Source of the DNA: Legionella steigerwaltii
GTDB taxonomy: Bacteria; Pseudomonadota; Gammaproteobacteria; Legionellales; Legionellaceae
Direction of reading: 5' to 3'
Assembly: GCF_001468065.1 (NCBI RefSeq)
Contig: NZ_LNYZ01000013.1
Coordinates: 301,108-365,107 of the forward strand
Length of the DNA: 64,000 nt
The first letter of the stretch is position 1; every line of letters begins with the position of its first letter. Positions 9,223 through 18,634 of this stretch are shown here, piece after piece. The position numbers and the translations under genes were made by a program. Under the pieces are notes generated by a model. That model searched no databases. It was given only the letters and a program-made list of their open reading frames with translations, and was not told the DNA's origin.

Positions 9223-9587
9223 AGGCAAAGTAGAAAATGCTCTTTTTGACGCGGTACAAACCGAAGTAACTGAAAAATTAAATAGTAAAGAGCGTGTTCC
9301 GGTTAATCGATATTTCTCCGGAAGCCCAGTTTATCCCGAAAAATTTTCCACAGTTTGGAATCGTTCTTATAGTCCTGCTGTTGGAATCCGTGATCTCGAG
9401 CATTAGCGAGAGATCTCCTAAATATCAGGGGATCCTTCGTCGTAAACTCCTCAGGATGGTGGGCAAAAAAGCTTAACTTAATGGCAGTGACCCTAGCCCC
9501 ATCCCCCACACAAGCGTGGTGGAGAGGGAATCAAAAGTGAGGATTCCTCAGGCCCCAAATCTCCTTCCTACCATCACTGCTCTAGCG
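9223..9587. other. Intergenic stretch without a convincing gene
   Basis: A frame remains open from inside the upstream gene to 9406 but has no ribosome site and no recognisable product; it may be the decayed end of an older gene. From about 9490 to 9545 there is a GC-rich stretch of the CCCCATCCCCCAC / GTGGTGGAGAGGG type, similar in style to the hairpins at 49.5 kb. It lies between convergent genes and may help termination. Confidence 0.4.
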
Positions 9588-11705
9588 TTATTTTAAGCCG
9601 GTGCTTGGAAAAGGAATTACCTTGATCTTTTGCATCATGCCACCATCTTCATGCTGGAGGATATGACAATGATAGACATAATCTCCGGCAGCTGAAAAAT
9701 TAAGCTGTATGGTCATTGGACGTGATTTACATCGTTTTGTACGCCAATCGCTAATAGGATTAGAACCATCTGATTGGCCACAATTTCCAATCGCATGAGG
9801 AATGGGCACGTTATCCATCAAATAAGCGCTTGAAGAAGGTACGACTTCACCGGTGATAATGTCAGTTTCCGTAAGAATCTGAAATTTCTGTTGATGAATA
9901 TGAAAGTTGTGATCTTCGGTAGCCACATTAACAAGCTCCCATACTTCCGTTGCAGGCGTGTTATTAGGTCCTAAAGGGAGACAAATATAGGGATTATGTA
10001 ATGAAAAGGGAACTAAATCGGTAGCTGGTGGACCGACAACATTACCATTTTGATCAATAACCTCATAAGCAAGACCAAATTGATTCGGATATGCCTGTGG
10101 ATTACCGTAAAATATTCTTCTTTTATTACCCGGTGCTAATGGCTGACAGGCTTGTGGTACTACATTGGGATTCTCAGGCCTTATTTCACTGGCTAAAAGT
10201 GCTGAATTATAGGGAATTGGTTTGACCTGAGCAGGGTTACCTATACCTAAACCTGCAAATTGGACTTGTACTAAATCAACCTGTGGCCAATAATCCCCAA
10301 TGATGCCAGTATTATGAGAAGTTGTTGTTAAGACTGCGCCTGCACCTATTCCTGGAACTTGTGTTATCACATTACCACCCGCACTAGTACAATCTCTATA
10401 AGTAGCCAAAACCTCCACTCTTGCACTAGGCATCATTAAAATGGAGCTAGTACATACTGCTGGATTAGTTATATTACTCTCCGGACAGGGTTCTGGCACA
10501 AATTTACCTCCCACTGCGAGCATCAAAGCCTGTGCATCAGTCGTATCAATTGAAATTCCATCAACAGCCAAAATCTGCATGAGCATGTTACATTTATTGG
10601 TCCGATCTTGTAACTCAATGTTGTATGAAGTCGAATCACTCACATTGGCTATAGCTAAAATTTCTTGATTCGTGACGTTTACCTGAGGATAAACCAATCC
10701 AGAAACAGAATGGTACCAACTTCCGCCAATATAGTTTCCTCCCTCTATTGCACTTGAGTTTTGTCCTGGGCAAAATCCTTGGCGATTTGGTGTGTTTCCT
10801 TCAGATGCATTTGGTGTTGCTGGGCAAAAAGTGGGATCCGGGTTTGTATTGATGTAGGTTGGAGTACCTGGAAGCAGTTGAGAGTCTTGTAATGCCAAAT
10901 AGGATGTGCTGTTATCCACCTGGGTATTTGTTAAACCAGGAATTGACACATAATCACTAACCTGACCGATAGTAATCATTCCACGCATGCCCATCGAAAT
11001 TTGCGCTGATGTTAAACCATGTAAATGCGGGTGAATCCAATAAAGTCCGCTCGGATGGTCTTCTGGAACATAAATAGAATATTCTACGGAATTCGTTGGG
11101 TTAACAATCACGGTACCATGATCGTGCCCAGAACCAGTGTTATAGGGACCATTCGCCGAGTTTGTCAGTATTAAGAAGATATTATCCCCCCAGTTATCAT
11201 ATTGTGGATCGCCTGGAATAGGATAATGAGGAGAAACAATTAAACCATGTGTGTGTATGTTTGTAGGGTTTAAATTTAAATTAGGAATACCCTGTAAATT
11301 AGCTATAGGGTAGATATTTGGGTTTATCAATGGAAGATTATTAACGAGGGTAATGTTTAACGTATCACCCTTTTGAAGTTGTAATAAAGGTCCCCCGTAT
11401 TGATTATCTGCAGAGGCTGGAGTATTGCATGTGTAGGTATTCAAATTAAAATCAGCCATATCGCAAATATCCCATGTCCAAGGTACTACATTGTTATAAT
11501 TGGGGCTAAACAACGTTAATGTAGTCGCTGGTTGATTTGCTACCATTGCAATATTTAATTGATGATTGACACTTTTGAATGTAAGTGGTGGTTTCCCACT
11601 ATACGAAGCATAACTGGTTAATGAATACTGCATAGCGAGCAACACACTGGAACACAATGTGATTTTTTTAACTGCGCCTAAATTTGATAATAATAAAAAA
11701 CGCAT
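9588..11705 (-). CDS. Multicopper oxidase, exported
   Basis: 705 residues from the ATG at 11705, preceded by AAAGGA; a longer frame to 11756 would overlap the upstream gene and lacks a site. An N-terminal hydrophobic stretch ending near SYASYS suggests export. All copper motifs are visible: IHTHG (His151, His153), HPHLHG, HNFHIHQQ and the C-terminal YHCHILQHEDGGMM, which contains the type 1 Cys and axial Met. It is longer than typical laccases (~500), with Asn/Pro-rich inserts. It is the third gene of an operon with an outer-membrane barrel and an exported lectin-like protein. The substrate (metal ion or phenol) cannot be told from sequence. Confidence 0.88.
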   Translation of the reverse strand: MRFLLLSNLGAVKKITLCSSVLLAMQYSLTSYASYSGKPPLTFKSVNHQLNIAMVANQPATTLTLFSPNYNNVVPWTWDICDMADFNLNTYTCNTPASADNQYGGPLLQLQKGDTLNITLVNNLPLINPNIYPIANLQGIPNLNLNPTNIHTHGLIVSPHYPIPGDPQYDNWGDNIFLILTNSANGPYNTGSGHDHGTVIVNPTNSVEYSIYVPEDHPSGLYWIHPHLHGLTSAQISMGMRGMITIGQVSDYVSIPGLTNTQVDNSTSYLALQDSQLLPGTPTYINTNPDPTFCPATPNASEGNTPNRQGFCPGQNSSAIEGGNYIGGSWYHSVSGLVYPQVNVTNQEILAIANVSDSTSYNIELQDRTNKCNMLMQILAVDGISIDTTDAQALMLAVGGKFVPEPCPESNITNPAVCTSSILMMPSARVEVLATYRDCTSAGGNVITQVPGIGAGAVLTTTSHNTGIIGDYWPQVDLVQVQFAGLGIGNPAQVKPIPYNSALLASEIRPENPNVVPQACQPLAPGNKRRIFYGNPQAYPNQFGLAYEVIDQNGNVVGPPATDLVPFSLHNPYICLPLGPNNTPATEVWELVNVATEDHNFHIHQQKFQILTETDIITGEVVPSSSAYLMDNVPIPHAIGNCGQSDGSNPISDWRTKRCKSRPMTIQLNFSAAGDYVYHCHILQHEDGGMMQKIKVIPFPSTGLK

Positions 11706-11731
11706 AATTGTCCTTTTAATAATGGCTGTTG

Positions 11732-13336
11732 TTATAAGTGACCTTGTGTAACGCACGCCACACTGGCATAAAAATTAGTAACGTATTGATATTGATATCC
11801 GATAACTGGCCCGTAGAAAAAATCTAGCCAGGCTGCTCCAGTGGTGATTTCGGTAGCGCTCCAAAATGGACCATTAAAATTTGATAAAAATCCGTACTGT
11901 ATCAGATTGCTGTAAATATTATCTGTATTTGGATTGCAGCCAGCGCCTTGTAGACTATCACCCAACTCGCATATTGCGGGTAAATAATAATTCAAGTTCA
12001 AGGTTCCATTAGGAAGAGTTGCGCAATAACCTGCTGCATAAGTGTTTAAGGCTGCACCTTGCGCAGTAAATGCAGCAATTATCTGCGATGAATTTACCAT
12101 TCCGTTATATGAGTTAGTCGCGCCTGTGGTTATTTGATTACAGTTTGTAAGACTTGTAGAACACCATTGATACCCTACATTGCTTGTACTAATAAGCACC
12201 GCATGATTCATGTTCACTGCGGAATAAGTAGAAGCGTTCACCGAATATACTAAATTATTATCTGCATCAACAAATGCAACAGGAACAAGGATTTTACTCG
12301 TGTAACCACTTGATGAAGTAGCATTAATGGTAAATAGACTGGCGTAGTTTGCTTGGGTTGAAGACAATGTCAAGATACAAGAAGAATTCGCTGCTAGAGG
12401 GTTAGAACAACCTGTATAAGAAACACCACGCCAAGAACTCGGAAGAGTAAAGTTCAGGGTTTGTGCCTCACCACTGATATTTGTTAAGGTTAACTGCAAA
12501 CTCCCTGACGGGAAAGGCACAATTTGTGGATTGTCGCTGTACTGCGCTGAGGAATAGGTAATGGGTACGGGAGGATTTAAAGTTAAATGCGCCGTTGTTT
12601 GCGTCTTTGAACTTCCATTAGCACTGATGATCACATCAAATTTTTCTGTTGTCTTGATAGGAGTCGCTAACATGGCCGGTGTAAAATTAATCATACAGGT
12701 TTGGCCTGGCAGAAGCCCTCCCGCGCGATTACAATTACTCGCATCGATTAAGACATCATTCGGATTACTTTGAGACCAAGAAGTTAATTCGACAGCAATA
12801 CTATTTACGATTAGATTCGTTGACGCATTTTGAATGGTCAAAACTTTAGTAACGGGAGCTGTATTCAGAACTTCATATAAAATTATGGGATCACCGGAAA
12901 TCACAACCAATTCAGGTGTATTGGATCCTCTAATGACATAAATATCCTGCCCGGGTGTAGGCATGCTGTATACTTTGCTTGCTTTGGTCTTTCGGCTTAA
13001 ACGCAATCCTGTAACAGGAGAACGGGGCAAATTATTACCGTTAGCAACTAAAGTCAACAAACATGAGCCTTGGGGTGGTAAAACAATAGGTTGTCCACAC
13101 ACTATGGGTGCACCAGCAACACTTTGAGTGATCCCCGTTAATGGTTCAAGATTCAGTGTAAGAGGTCGGGACGAATTATTAGTTACTGTATAATAGATGG
13201 CTGCAAGGGTATTTTGAGGCACAGAAACGCTTGTTTTTCCTGAAGCAACAATGCTTACCACTGGTTTGGCCATGACTTCAGCACAAAACAAGACCAAAAA
13301 TACTACCATCAATTTACTTAGTTGATTACACATCAT
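11732..13336 (-). CDS. Exported protein with DUF1566-like C-terminal domain
   Basis: 534 residues; AAAGGA precedes the paired ATGs. There is a signal peptide with likely cleavage after VMA. The middle consists of beta-rich repeats of the kind seen in cell-surface Ig-like modules, with spaced cysteines (for example ACQ and SCLLTL patterns). The C-terminal ~110 residues (NLNYYLPAICELGD, FWSATE, ACV near the end) match the DUF1566/Lcl C-terminal pattern found in Legionella surface proteins. The N-terminal module resembles those at 14986-16341 and 46157-47683. It lies six bases downstream of the barrel gene and 26 bases upstream of the oxidase, so it probably belongs to the same transcript and cell-surface unit. 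Confidence 0.68.
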   Translation of the reverse strand: MMCNQLSKLMVVFLVLFCAEVMAKPVVSIVASGKTSVSVPQNTLAAIYYTVTNNSSRPLTLNLEPLTGITQSVAGAPIVCGQPIVLPPQGSCLLTLVANGNNLPRSPVTGLRLSRKTKASKVYSMPTPGQDIYVIRGSNTPELVVISGDPIILYEVLNTAPVTKVLTIQNASTNLIVNSIAVELTSWSQSNPNDVLIDASNCNRAGGLLPGQTCMINFTPAMLATPIKTTEKFDVIISANGSSKTQTTAHLTLNPPVPITYSSAQYSDNPQIVPFPSGSLQLTLTNISGEAQTLNFTLPSSWRGVSYTGCSNPLAANSSCILTLSSTQANYASLFTINATSSSGYTSKILVPVAFVDADNNLVYSVNASTYSAVNMNHAVLISTSNVGYQWCSTSLTNCNQITTGATNSYNGMVNSSQIIAAFTAQGAALNTYAAGYCATLPNGTLNLNYYLPAICELGDSLQGAGCNPNTDNIYSNLIQYGFLSNFNGPFWSATEITTGAAWLDFFYGPVIGYQYQYVTNFYASVACVTQGHL

Positions 13337-13342
13337 ATTCCT

Positions 13343-14068
13343 TTAGATTAAATAAGTGACTTCAAATTGTAAAAAATTGAGATAAAGATCACTGCTGTTC
13401 AATTGATCTCCATCTACAATCAAGTTGGACTGACCAAGACGTTTAAACTGATAGCCAATACCAAATTGCGAATGGGCAGTTATCGTTTTTTGTAATCCAA
13501 CCCCCACGCTATACATGAAAGAACTTGAGTTATGATTGACTACAGGGGGATTATAAGTTTCCTCATCAGTAAGCGGATAAACTATAAGCCCTTGAGTTTG
13601 ATTGAAATTCACTCCGATGCTGGCGCTGACATAAGGATTCACCAACAGTTTTGAATCGAAAATCAACTTACCTTTTGCAGCAACATCCGTATGGCTCAAC
13701 CTGTATTTATAAGAAAAATTATTAAAGGCAGGATCAGAAAACTCCCAAATAGTTCCCTTCAACGAAATAATACTGGTTTCAGATAGATTTAAACCTAACT
13801 GTCCCCTGATATTTGATGCAACTGCTTTTTGAATCCCCAAAAAGAGCTCTGCATCCAGTATAGGCGAATTGCTACTTTTATTATAAAGATACTCCATTTC
13901 ATAGTCGGTATTTCGATTAAATATTTGTGGATTTTCTTTTACTCCACTTATCCAAGAGGGCCCTAAACTTAAATCAGCCAAATATTGGAAATTACGGGGG
14001 GTGGAGATATTTGCAGCAGCAGCATAAGCAGAAAACAAACATAAAGCCAATGAAACAATTTTTTTCAT
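13343..14068 (-). CDS. Outer-membrane beta-barrel protein
   Basis: 241 residues from the ATG at 14068, with AAGGATG upstream; a longer frame to 14116 has no site. It has a clear signal peptide (KKIVSLALCLFSAYAAA). The mature part has alternating hydrophobic and polar strands, with aromatic girdles and a C-terminal strand LQFEVTYLI ending in a hydrophobic residue, as in small opacity/OmpW-like barrels. It starts the operon that continues with the exported DUF1566-like protein and the multicopper oxidase. It may place or anchor these at the cell surface (inference). Confidence 0.68.
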   Translation of the reverse strand: MKKIVSLALCLFSAYAAAANISTPRNFQYLADLSLGPSWISGVKENPQIFNRNTDYEMEYLYNKSSNSPILDAELFLGIQKAVASNIRGQLGLNLSETSIISLKGTIWEFSDPAFNNFSYKYRLSHTDVAAKGKLIFDSKLLVNPYVSASIGVNFNQTQGLIVYPLTDEETYNPPVVNHNSSSFMYSVGVGLQKTITAHSQFGIGYQFKRLGQSNLIVDGDQLNSSDLYLNFLQFEVTYLI

Positions 14069-14216
14069 CGTGTGAACATCCTTATTGTAATTGTTCGTGA
14101 GTATTTCTTGTGGCAATAATATAGAAAAAATTACTTAATTCCATAGAAATCTATGGATCAAAAAAACGATGCAAAAATCTATGGGAACTCCGAGGAAACA
14201 ACCCATGAGTGATCCG

Positions 14217-14663
14217 TTATTTTAATACAAAAGTTGTCAGATAAAGTTCATCCTGAGTTTTTCTGAGGGTTTTTGCAATATGTGGAAGTAAATTTAATGC
14301 GATTAGAGGATTATCCTCCATCATTTTTTTAAAGTCCTCCTCAGCAATAGCCAAAGCTTCTGTATCTTCTAGGGCAACGATGCTGGCAGAGCGAGGTAAA
14401 CCGTCAATGATAGCAAGTTCACCAAGAATTGCTCCTGGACCTAATTCCGCAAGTTGCCATTTCCTGTCATAGCCTCGCTCACGATATACCTGAACTCGAC
14501 CAGAAACAATTAGAAAACAGGGACCAGGAGAATCGCCTTCGTTAATAAGGAAGTCCCCATTTTCAAAATGCTTTTGATGACAAAGGCTTACTAATTGTAA
14601 CAATTGTGTATCACTTAAATTTGAAAATAGTTCTGAAGATTTCAATATTTCAAGAGTATCCAT
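14217..14663 (-). CDS. Cyclic nucleotide-binding domain protein (stand-alone)
   Basis: 148 residues. The whole protein is one cNMP-binding beta-roll: FENGDFLINEGD, the phosphate-binding cassette GAILGELAIIDGLPRSAS and the trailing helix. The Glu and Arg that contact the ring phosphate and ribose are present. No DNA-binding helix-turn-helix follows, so it is not a complete Crp-type regulator; it may act by protein contact. It lies upstream of the barrel-oxidase operon on the same strand (149-bp gap) and diverges from the NHL protein. A class III cyclase occurs in this window at 32.3 kb, but a link is speculation. Confidence 0.82.
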   Translation of the reverse strand: MDTLEILKSSELFSNLSDTQLLQLVSLCHQKHFENGDFLINEGDSPGPCFLIVSGRVQVYRERGYDRKWQLAELGPGAILGELAIIDGLPRSASIVALEDTEALAIAEEDFKKMMEDNPLIALNLLPHIAKTLRKTQDELYLTTFVLK

Positions 14664-14985
14664 TTCTTTACCTTATTAAATTGCTCTCAGATCAATTCCC
14701 TTAAATCATATTATAAAACATGTACTCTCATGCTAAATGTAGTAGTTGCTGAACACTCCGTCAAACGGGGACTCATTTCCCTAAATAGATCCACAATCAA
14801 CCGGTTTTCAAAATCACTACGAAATGAGTCTTAAGAAAACCTTCTATTTGAGGTCGTAATAACTGATAGATTGTTTTAAACTAGTGAACTGATGGACAAA
14901 CGTTAAACTCAGGTCTGATTCTTAACCACCTTTACACCAATAGGGGTTTATTCAATCTCACCTATTTTTCATAAGGGACATTACA
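14664..14985. other. Divergent upstream region
   Basis: 322 bases between two divergent genes. I see no gene, no strong hairpin and no clear operator. It should hold the promoters for the cyclic nucleotide-binding protein and the exported NHL protein. Confidence 0.4.
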
Positions 14986-16341
14986 ATGAAAACAAAGAAT
15001 TTTATCTCTCCCCTGATATTTAGTATCACCGTTCTTTGCTTAGGCAACCAATTGCACGCAAACATGCCCGTGTGGACATTTACACCAATAACGGATACAA
15101 CCATCAAAATCCCCACAAACAGTACGACTTGCATTCAGTACACAGTAACAAATCAATCGTCGATAACCCATACCCTAACTCTGCAGTCTCTTCCTGCTGG
15201 TATTACTCAAATTACTAAAGCACCCGCTCCTACTAATTGCCCATCCCTGGCTCCTGGGGCATCACTTTGCACTAGCCCATTCACTTTGGGATACCAACAA
15301 TCGTGCACACTCACATTAGAAATTACTGGCAGTGCATTATCAGGTAAGGTGACGAAAGGCCCCGTGGCATGCCAAGCCAACACGGATGGAACTCCCAATC
15401 CCAATCAATGCTATCAACCGAGTAAAGCCAATAGCTTGAATATCACAACAACCTCGCCGACTCGTGCGAAATCAATTATCATTGGGGATATTGGAACAAA
15501 TTTTGTTCTGACCTTTCCTGCAACGGGGACAGGTAATATTGTTCCAACAGATAATCTTAGCGGCAGTAACACAGGAATAATCAGCCCTTATGCGCTTTTC
15601 ATAGACCATTCTGATAAATTGTGGGTGTCTAACTGGACGGGGCCAATTCCATTAACTCAATTTAATCTTCCAGCAACCGGGAATGTAACCCCATTGACAA
15701 CCATTGCAGGGAGCAACACAACCATCCAAGGTTCTGTAGGTGTTGGAGAAGATTTCTACGGCAATCTTTATGTTGCTGATTATAATAATAATGCCATTAA
15801 TGTCTTTGCTCCAGGTGCTAGCGGTAATGCGGCGCCAATTAGACAAATCATTGGTTCGAATACCCATCTTGACGCTCCGGAATACATTGCCGTTACGCAG
15901 TCAGGAACAGTGTTTGTTGCTAACTCAGGCTCTAATTTCAGCACCCCAAGTTTGGTTGAGTTTGCAGCAGGAGCAAATGGTAATGTAGCTCCCATCCGAA
16001 ATATATCTGGCTCAAATACTACATTTATTCGCCCAACGGGATTATGGATTGATTTTGCTGGAAACTTTTGGGTTGCTGATTCTGATGCGAATAGCATTCT
16101 GAAGTTTGCTCCTGACGCAGTAGGTAATGTGGCACCGATTGTTAAGATTTCAGGTGCAAATACCATGATTTCTTTCCCATATGGAGTAGCAATCGATGGC
16201 CTAGGGTTTATTTATATAGGTAGTGACAACGGGCAAATAAAAGTGTTCGCACCCACAGCCAATGGGAATGTCGCTCCAATTCAAACAATTGCGGGAGGAA
16301 ATACACTACTTGATGAGCCTGTTGGATTAACAATTCAATAA
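14986..16341 (+). CDS. Exported NHL-repeat beta-propeller protein
   Basis: 451 residues with signal peptide (cleavage after QLHA). Residues ~25-150 form a Cys-containing surface module (PVWTFTP, TVTNQSSITHTL, CQANTDGTPNPNQCY) that is nearly the same as the N-terminus of the protein at 46157-47683. Residues ~165-451 hold at least five propeller repeats of about 48 residues, each with a pattern like GNLYVADYNNNAINVFAPGA then GNAAPIRQIIGSNT, as in NHL proteins. Such propellers bind proteins or ligands outside the cell. No catalytic motif is visible. Confidence 0.75.
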   Translation: MKTKNFISPLIFSITVLCLGNQLHANMPVWTFTPITDTTIKIPTNSTTCIQYTVTNQSSITHTLTLQSLPAGITQITKAPAPTNCPSLAPGASLCTSPFTLGYQQSCTLTLEITGSALSGKVTKGPVACQANTDGTPNPNQCYQPSKANSLNITTTSPTRAKSIIIGDIGTNFVLTFPATGTGNIVPTDNLSGSNTGIISPYALFIDHSDKLWVSNWTGPIPLTQFNLPATGNVTPLTTIAGSNTTIQGSVGVGEDFYGNLYVADYNNNAINVFAPGASGNAAPIRQIIGSNTHLDAPEYIAVTQSGTVFVANSGSNFSTPSLVEFAAGANGNVAPIRNISGSNTTFIRPTGLWIDFAGNFWVADSDANSILKFAPDAVGNVAPIVKISGANTMISFPYGVAIDGLGFIYIGSDNGQIKVFAPTANGNVAPIQTIAGGNTLLDEPVGLTIQ

Positions 16342-16595
16342 TCGAATGGCTGCTCTTTAATCATCCTTGTATACATATTGGGATTGGAGAAGAGCTAGCC
16401 CTCCCCTTTTGTCCCATACACAAGAACATTAGATGAAGCTCATTGTAAATGGTGAAATAACATTCATATGCCACTAAAACTTCCGTCGCCCTTACAAGGA
16501 GTTTTGATTGGATGCAGGTATTAAAGGTCTGTAATAGCTGAAACGATCTGGCTTACACTGCTAAATGAACAACAAATAAATAACTTGTTTTATCG

Positions 16596-16793
16596 TTATC
16601 TTGGTTGAGTGTAGAATCCGCTGTAATATTCTTGCCAATTTTTAGCCGGAGGGATATGACATTTTTTTGAAGCCATATGCCATCCTTTTTCCTCATGATA
16701 CTCCTTATAACATACTGGCTGATTTGGAATGTTTGTTAGGATTACGGAAGCAGCAAGCGCTAATCCAGTTGCTAAGAATTTAATTATCATCAT
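16596..16793 (-). CDS. Small exported protein of unknown function
   Basis: 65 residues from the ATG at 16793 (or 16790), with GGAG close upstream; a longer frame to 16820 lacks a site. The N-terminal ~20 residues are a signal or anchor segment (IIKFLATGLALAASVILT). The mature part is short, with two Cys and many Lys, His, Trp and Tyr (CYKEYHEEKGWH, CHIPPAKNW). No family recognised. It is an isolated gene between the NHL protein and the SMR operon. Confidence 0.5.
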   Translation of the reverse strand: MMIIKFLATGLALAASVILTNIPNQPVCYKEYHEEKGWHMASKKCHIPPAKNWQEYYSGFYTQPR

Positions 16794-16973
16794 GAAACTC
16801 CATTTCCTTTTTTTCCACATTAAAATAAATTAAATTTAATCAATATGATTATATTATTCACTTTTTGAGCATGCAAATTAGCCATTAAAATTAGGGCAAA
16901 ATTTGCCGTGTCTGACACCTATTTTGACAGTTATGAGCCATGTACTTAGGAGTAAAATTGGTTCACTTATCGA

Positions 16974-17303
16974 TTAATTATAGCTAATGACATAAATACC
17001 TACTCCAATAAGTAGGGTGCCTATAAAAATCTTTGCTGTAAGCGTTTCGCCCAAGATATAGTAAGAAGATAGAGCTATTAGTATATAGACAAATGAGGAT
17101 ACGGATAATGCCAGATATAAGGGCATGGTTTTTAAGATATTCATCCAAATTAAAAAGGAAATGACTAAGGTTGCATACCCAGAAAAAATATAACTATTTA
17201 CATAATGATGGTGCGTAACGCCAAACATAGCGCCCTTTTTAATTAATAATTGTGCAACTGTGTCGCTTATGGCCAATGAGACCCAGAGTAAAAAGGCTTT
17301 CAT
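16974..17303 (-). CDS. SMR/EmrE-type small membrane transporter
   Basis: 109 residues with four membrane helices. It has the SMR-family layout: N-terminal helix with a polar position, GAMFGV loop, and C-terminal helix LGETLTAKIFIGTLLIGVGI, which matches the LGE-A-IG-LIGVG pattern of EmrE and ArnE/ArnF. It overlaps the preceding transferase gene by four bases (ATGA), so the two are probably translationally coupled. A second SMR gene lies two genes upstream. Paired SMR proteins often work as hetero-oligomers, as ArnE/ArnF do in lipid flipping. The cargo is unknown. Confidence 0.74.
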   Translation of the reverse strand: MKAFLLWVSLAISDTVAQLLIKKGAMFGVTHHHYVNSYIFSGYATLVISFLIWMNILKTMPLYLALSVSSFVYILIALSSYYILGETLTAKIFIGTLLIGVGIYVISYN

Positions 17304-18265
17304 ATGGATGTAATCCTATTAGAATGAATGTTAATTATTCTATTTGCAAAAAACATAAGCACTCGGGTGAATTTCAGTGGTTTGGCCCAAATCTTACAAG
17401 GAATTACAGAAAATCCTAATGATCTTTTAGATTTTCCACCACCTTGGCCAGCAATATACCATTGAAATCCTTCTTTATGTGCCCAATCTAATAAATATAG
17501 AATGCTCATTGAGTATAAAGAGAATTTATGCCCTATTGCAGGGATAATCCCTATATATTTATCAAAAATAATCCGATCTTTGAGGTAGAGTAAAGTAAAA
17601 GCAAAGGGTGTATTATCGTGTTCATAAATAAATATTTTGCATTGCTGGTTCAGCAATGCGGCCATATAAAAGTCGATGGTCAACTTTTCTAATTTTAATA
17701 CTGATTTTTGCCAGGTATAATTATAAGCGGTCATAATAAATGAAATATCATCCTTAGTTGCTTCCCTTACCTGTACAAATTTTTGAAAACGGTTCCATCT
17801 ATTTTTTAATCCTCTGCTTCTCCCCTTAGATAAGGTTTTGATGTATCCATCCAGGCTAGTAGGTACTTTACAATACCAAATTGGATCGTGTTCTATTGGT
17901 ATAAACTCTCTTTTTATTAAACTTCCTTCAAGAAAATGACCACAAGGCAAATCTTTAACAGCGATAACTGAGGCATTTTGGCTTTTAGCAAGGTTAAACA
18001 CCTGTTCAATTTGCATATCAATTTCATTCATACTACTGCACGCTGGGAATAAGTCTGTAATTGGACTCCCCCAAAAAAGGACCGATAATGATGGCAGTGG
18101 AAAGGAAGTTTCAAGTAAATTAGATAGACTCACTTTCCCAGAAAAAGTAACAGTAGAGGAATTATCTTCCATTTTGATTTCTTGGGGCAAAAACTGAGGA
18201 TCAGGATGCTCTAAATAAAGTGAGAGCCAATCCTTACCTTCAAACAAATCCAGCGGTCTATCCAT
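17300..18265 (-). CDS. GNAT-like acyltransferase (BioF2/FemAB-type)
   Basis: 321 residues. The C-terminal ~190 residues resemble the FemAB/BioF2-type GNAT domain: a basic helix with SKGRSRGLKNRW, then FAFTLLYLKDRIIFDKYIG, a helix-rich stretch with LYSMSILYLLDWAHKEG and YIAGQGG. The N-terminal ~130 residues are unassigned but probably form a degenerate first GNAT half. Family knowledge suggests transfer of an acyl or aminoacyl group to an amine. It lies between the two SMR genes, 15 bp after one and overlapping the other, which suggests that its product or substrate is moved by them. Confidence 0.68.
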   Translation of the reverse strand: MDRPLDLFEGKDWLSLYLEHPDPQFLPQEIKMEDNSSTVTFSGKVSLSNLLETSFPLPSLSVLFWGSPITDLFPACSSMNEIDMQIEQVFNLAKSQNASVIAVKDLPCGHFLEGSLIKREFIPIEHDPIWYCKVPTSLDGYIKTLSKGRSRGLKNRWNRFQKFVQVREATKDDISFIMTAYNYTWQKSVLKLEKLTIDFYMAALLNQQCKIFIYEHDNTPFAFTLLYLKDRIIFDKYIGIIPAIGHKFSLYSMSILYLLDWAHKEGFQWYIAGQGGGKSKRSLGFSVIPCKIWAKPLKFTRVLMFFANRIINIHSNRITSI

Positions 18266-18280
18266 GATAATGTTAAAGTC

Positions 18281-18634
18281 CTATTCCAATAATACGATTC
18301 CCATGATTACCATTCCTACGCCAATCCACTGAGCAAAATTTATTTTTTCTTTTAAAAAGAAAAATGAAAAAAGAATAATAATAAGTTGTTGTATCCCGGT
18401 TAGGGGAAAAGCAATGTTCAATGGCAAACGTGTCAATATGAATACCCACGCTATAAATTCTAATAAAAAAAGCGTGATTCCTATAAATAAATAGATATTT
18501 TTAAAAAGACTCAAATAATACTTAATGCCTGATAATGATGCGCTGGCAAGAGCACATTTTTTAAGAGATAGCTGACCAAGAGCTTCGAGAATAGAGCAAA
18601 ATATGAATAATGGAATCCATTCAAGTACCATCAT
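18281..18634 (-). CDS. SMR/EmrE-type small membrane transporter, second copy
   Basis: 117 residues with four membrane helices. The first helix contains Glu in SILEALGQLSLKK, which is the position of the essential EmrE Glu14. The C-terminal helix carries FFLKEKINFAQWIGVGMVIMG, the SMR pattern. It overlaps the end of the arginase-like gene by 14 bases. With the downstream SMR gene it may form a hetero-oligomeric transporter. This copy holds the Glu expected for proton coupling; the other has Asp (AISDTVAQ) in the same place. Confidence 0.74.
   Translation of the reverse strand: MMVLEWIPLFIFCSILEALGQLSLKKCALASASLSGIKYYLSLFKNIYLFIGITLFLLEFIAWVFILTRLPLNIAFPLTGIQQLIIILFSFFFLKEKINFAQWIGVGMVIMGIVLLE

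Noticed and set aside
9149..9406. Open frame of 85 residues overlapping the Cys-rich protein gene
   Set aside because: It begins inside another gene without a start signal, and no family is recognised; at most a decayed remnant.
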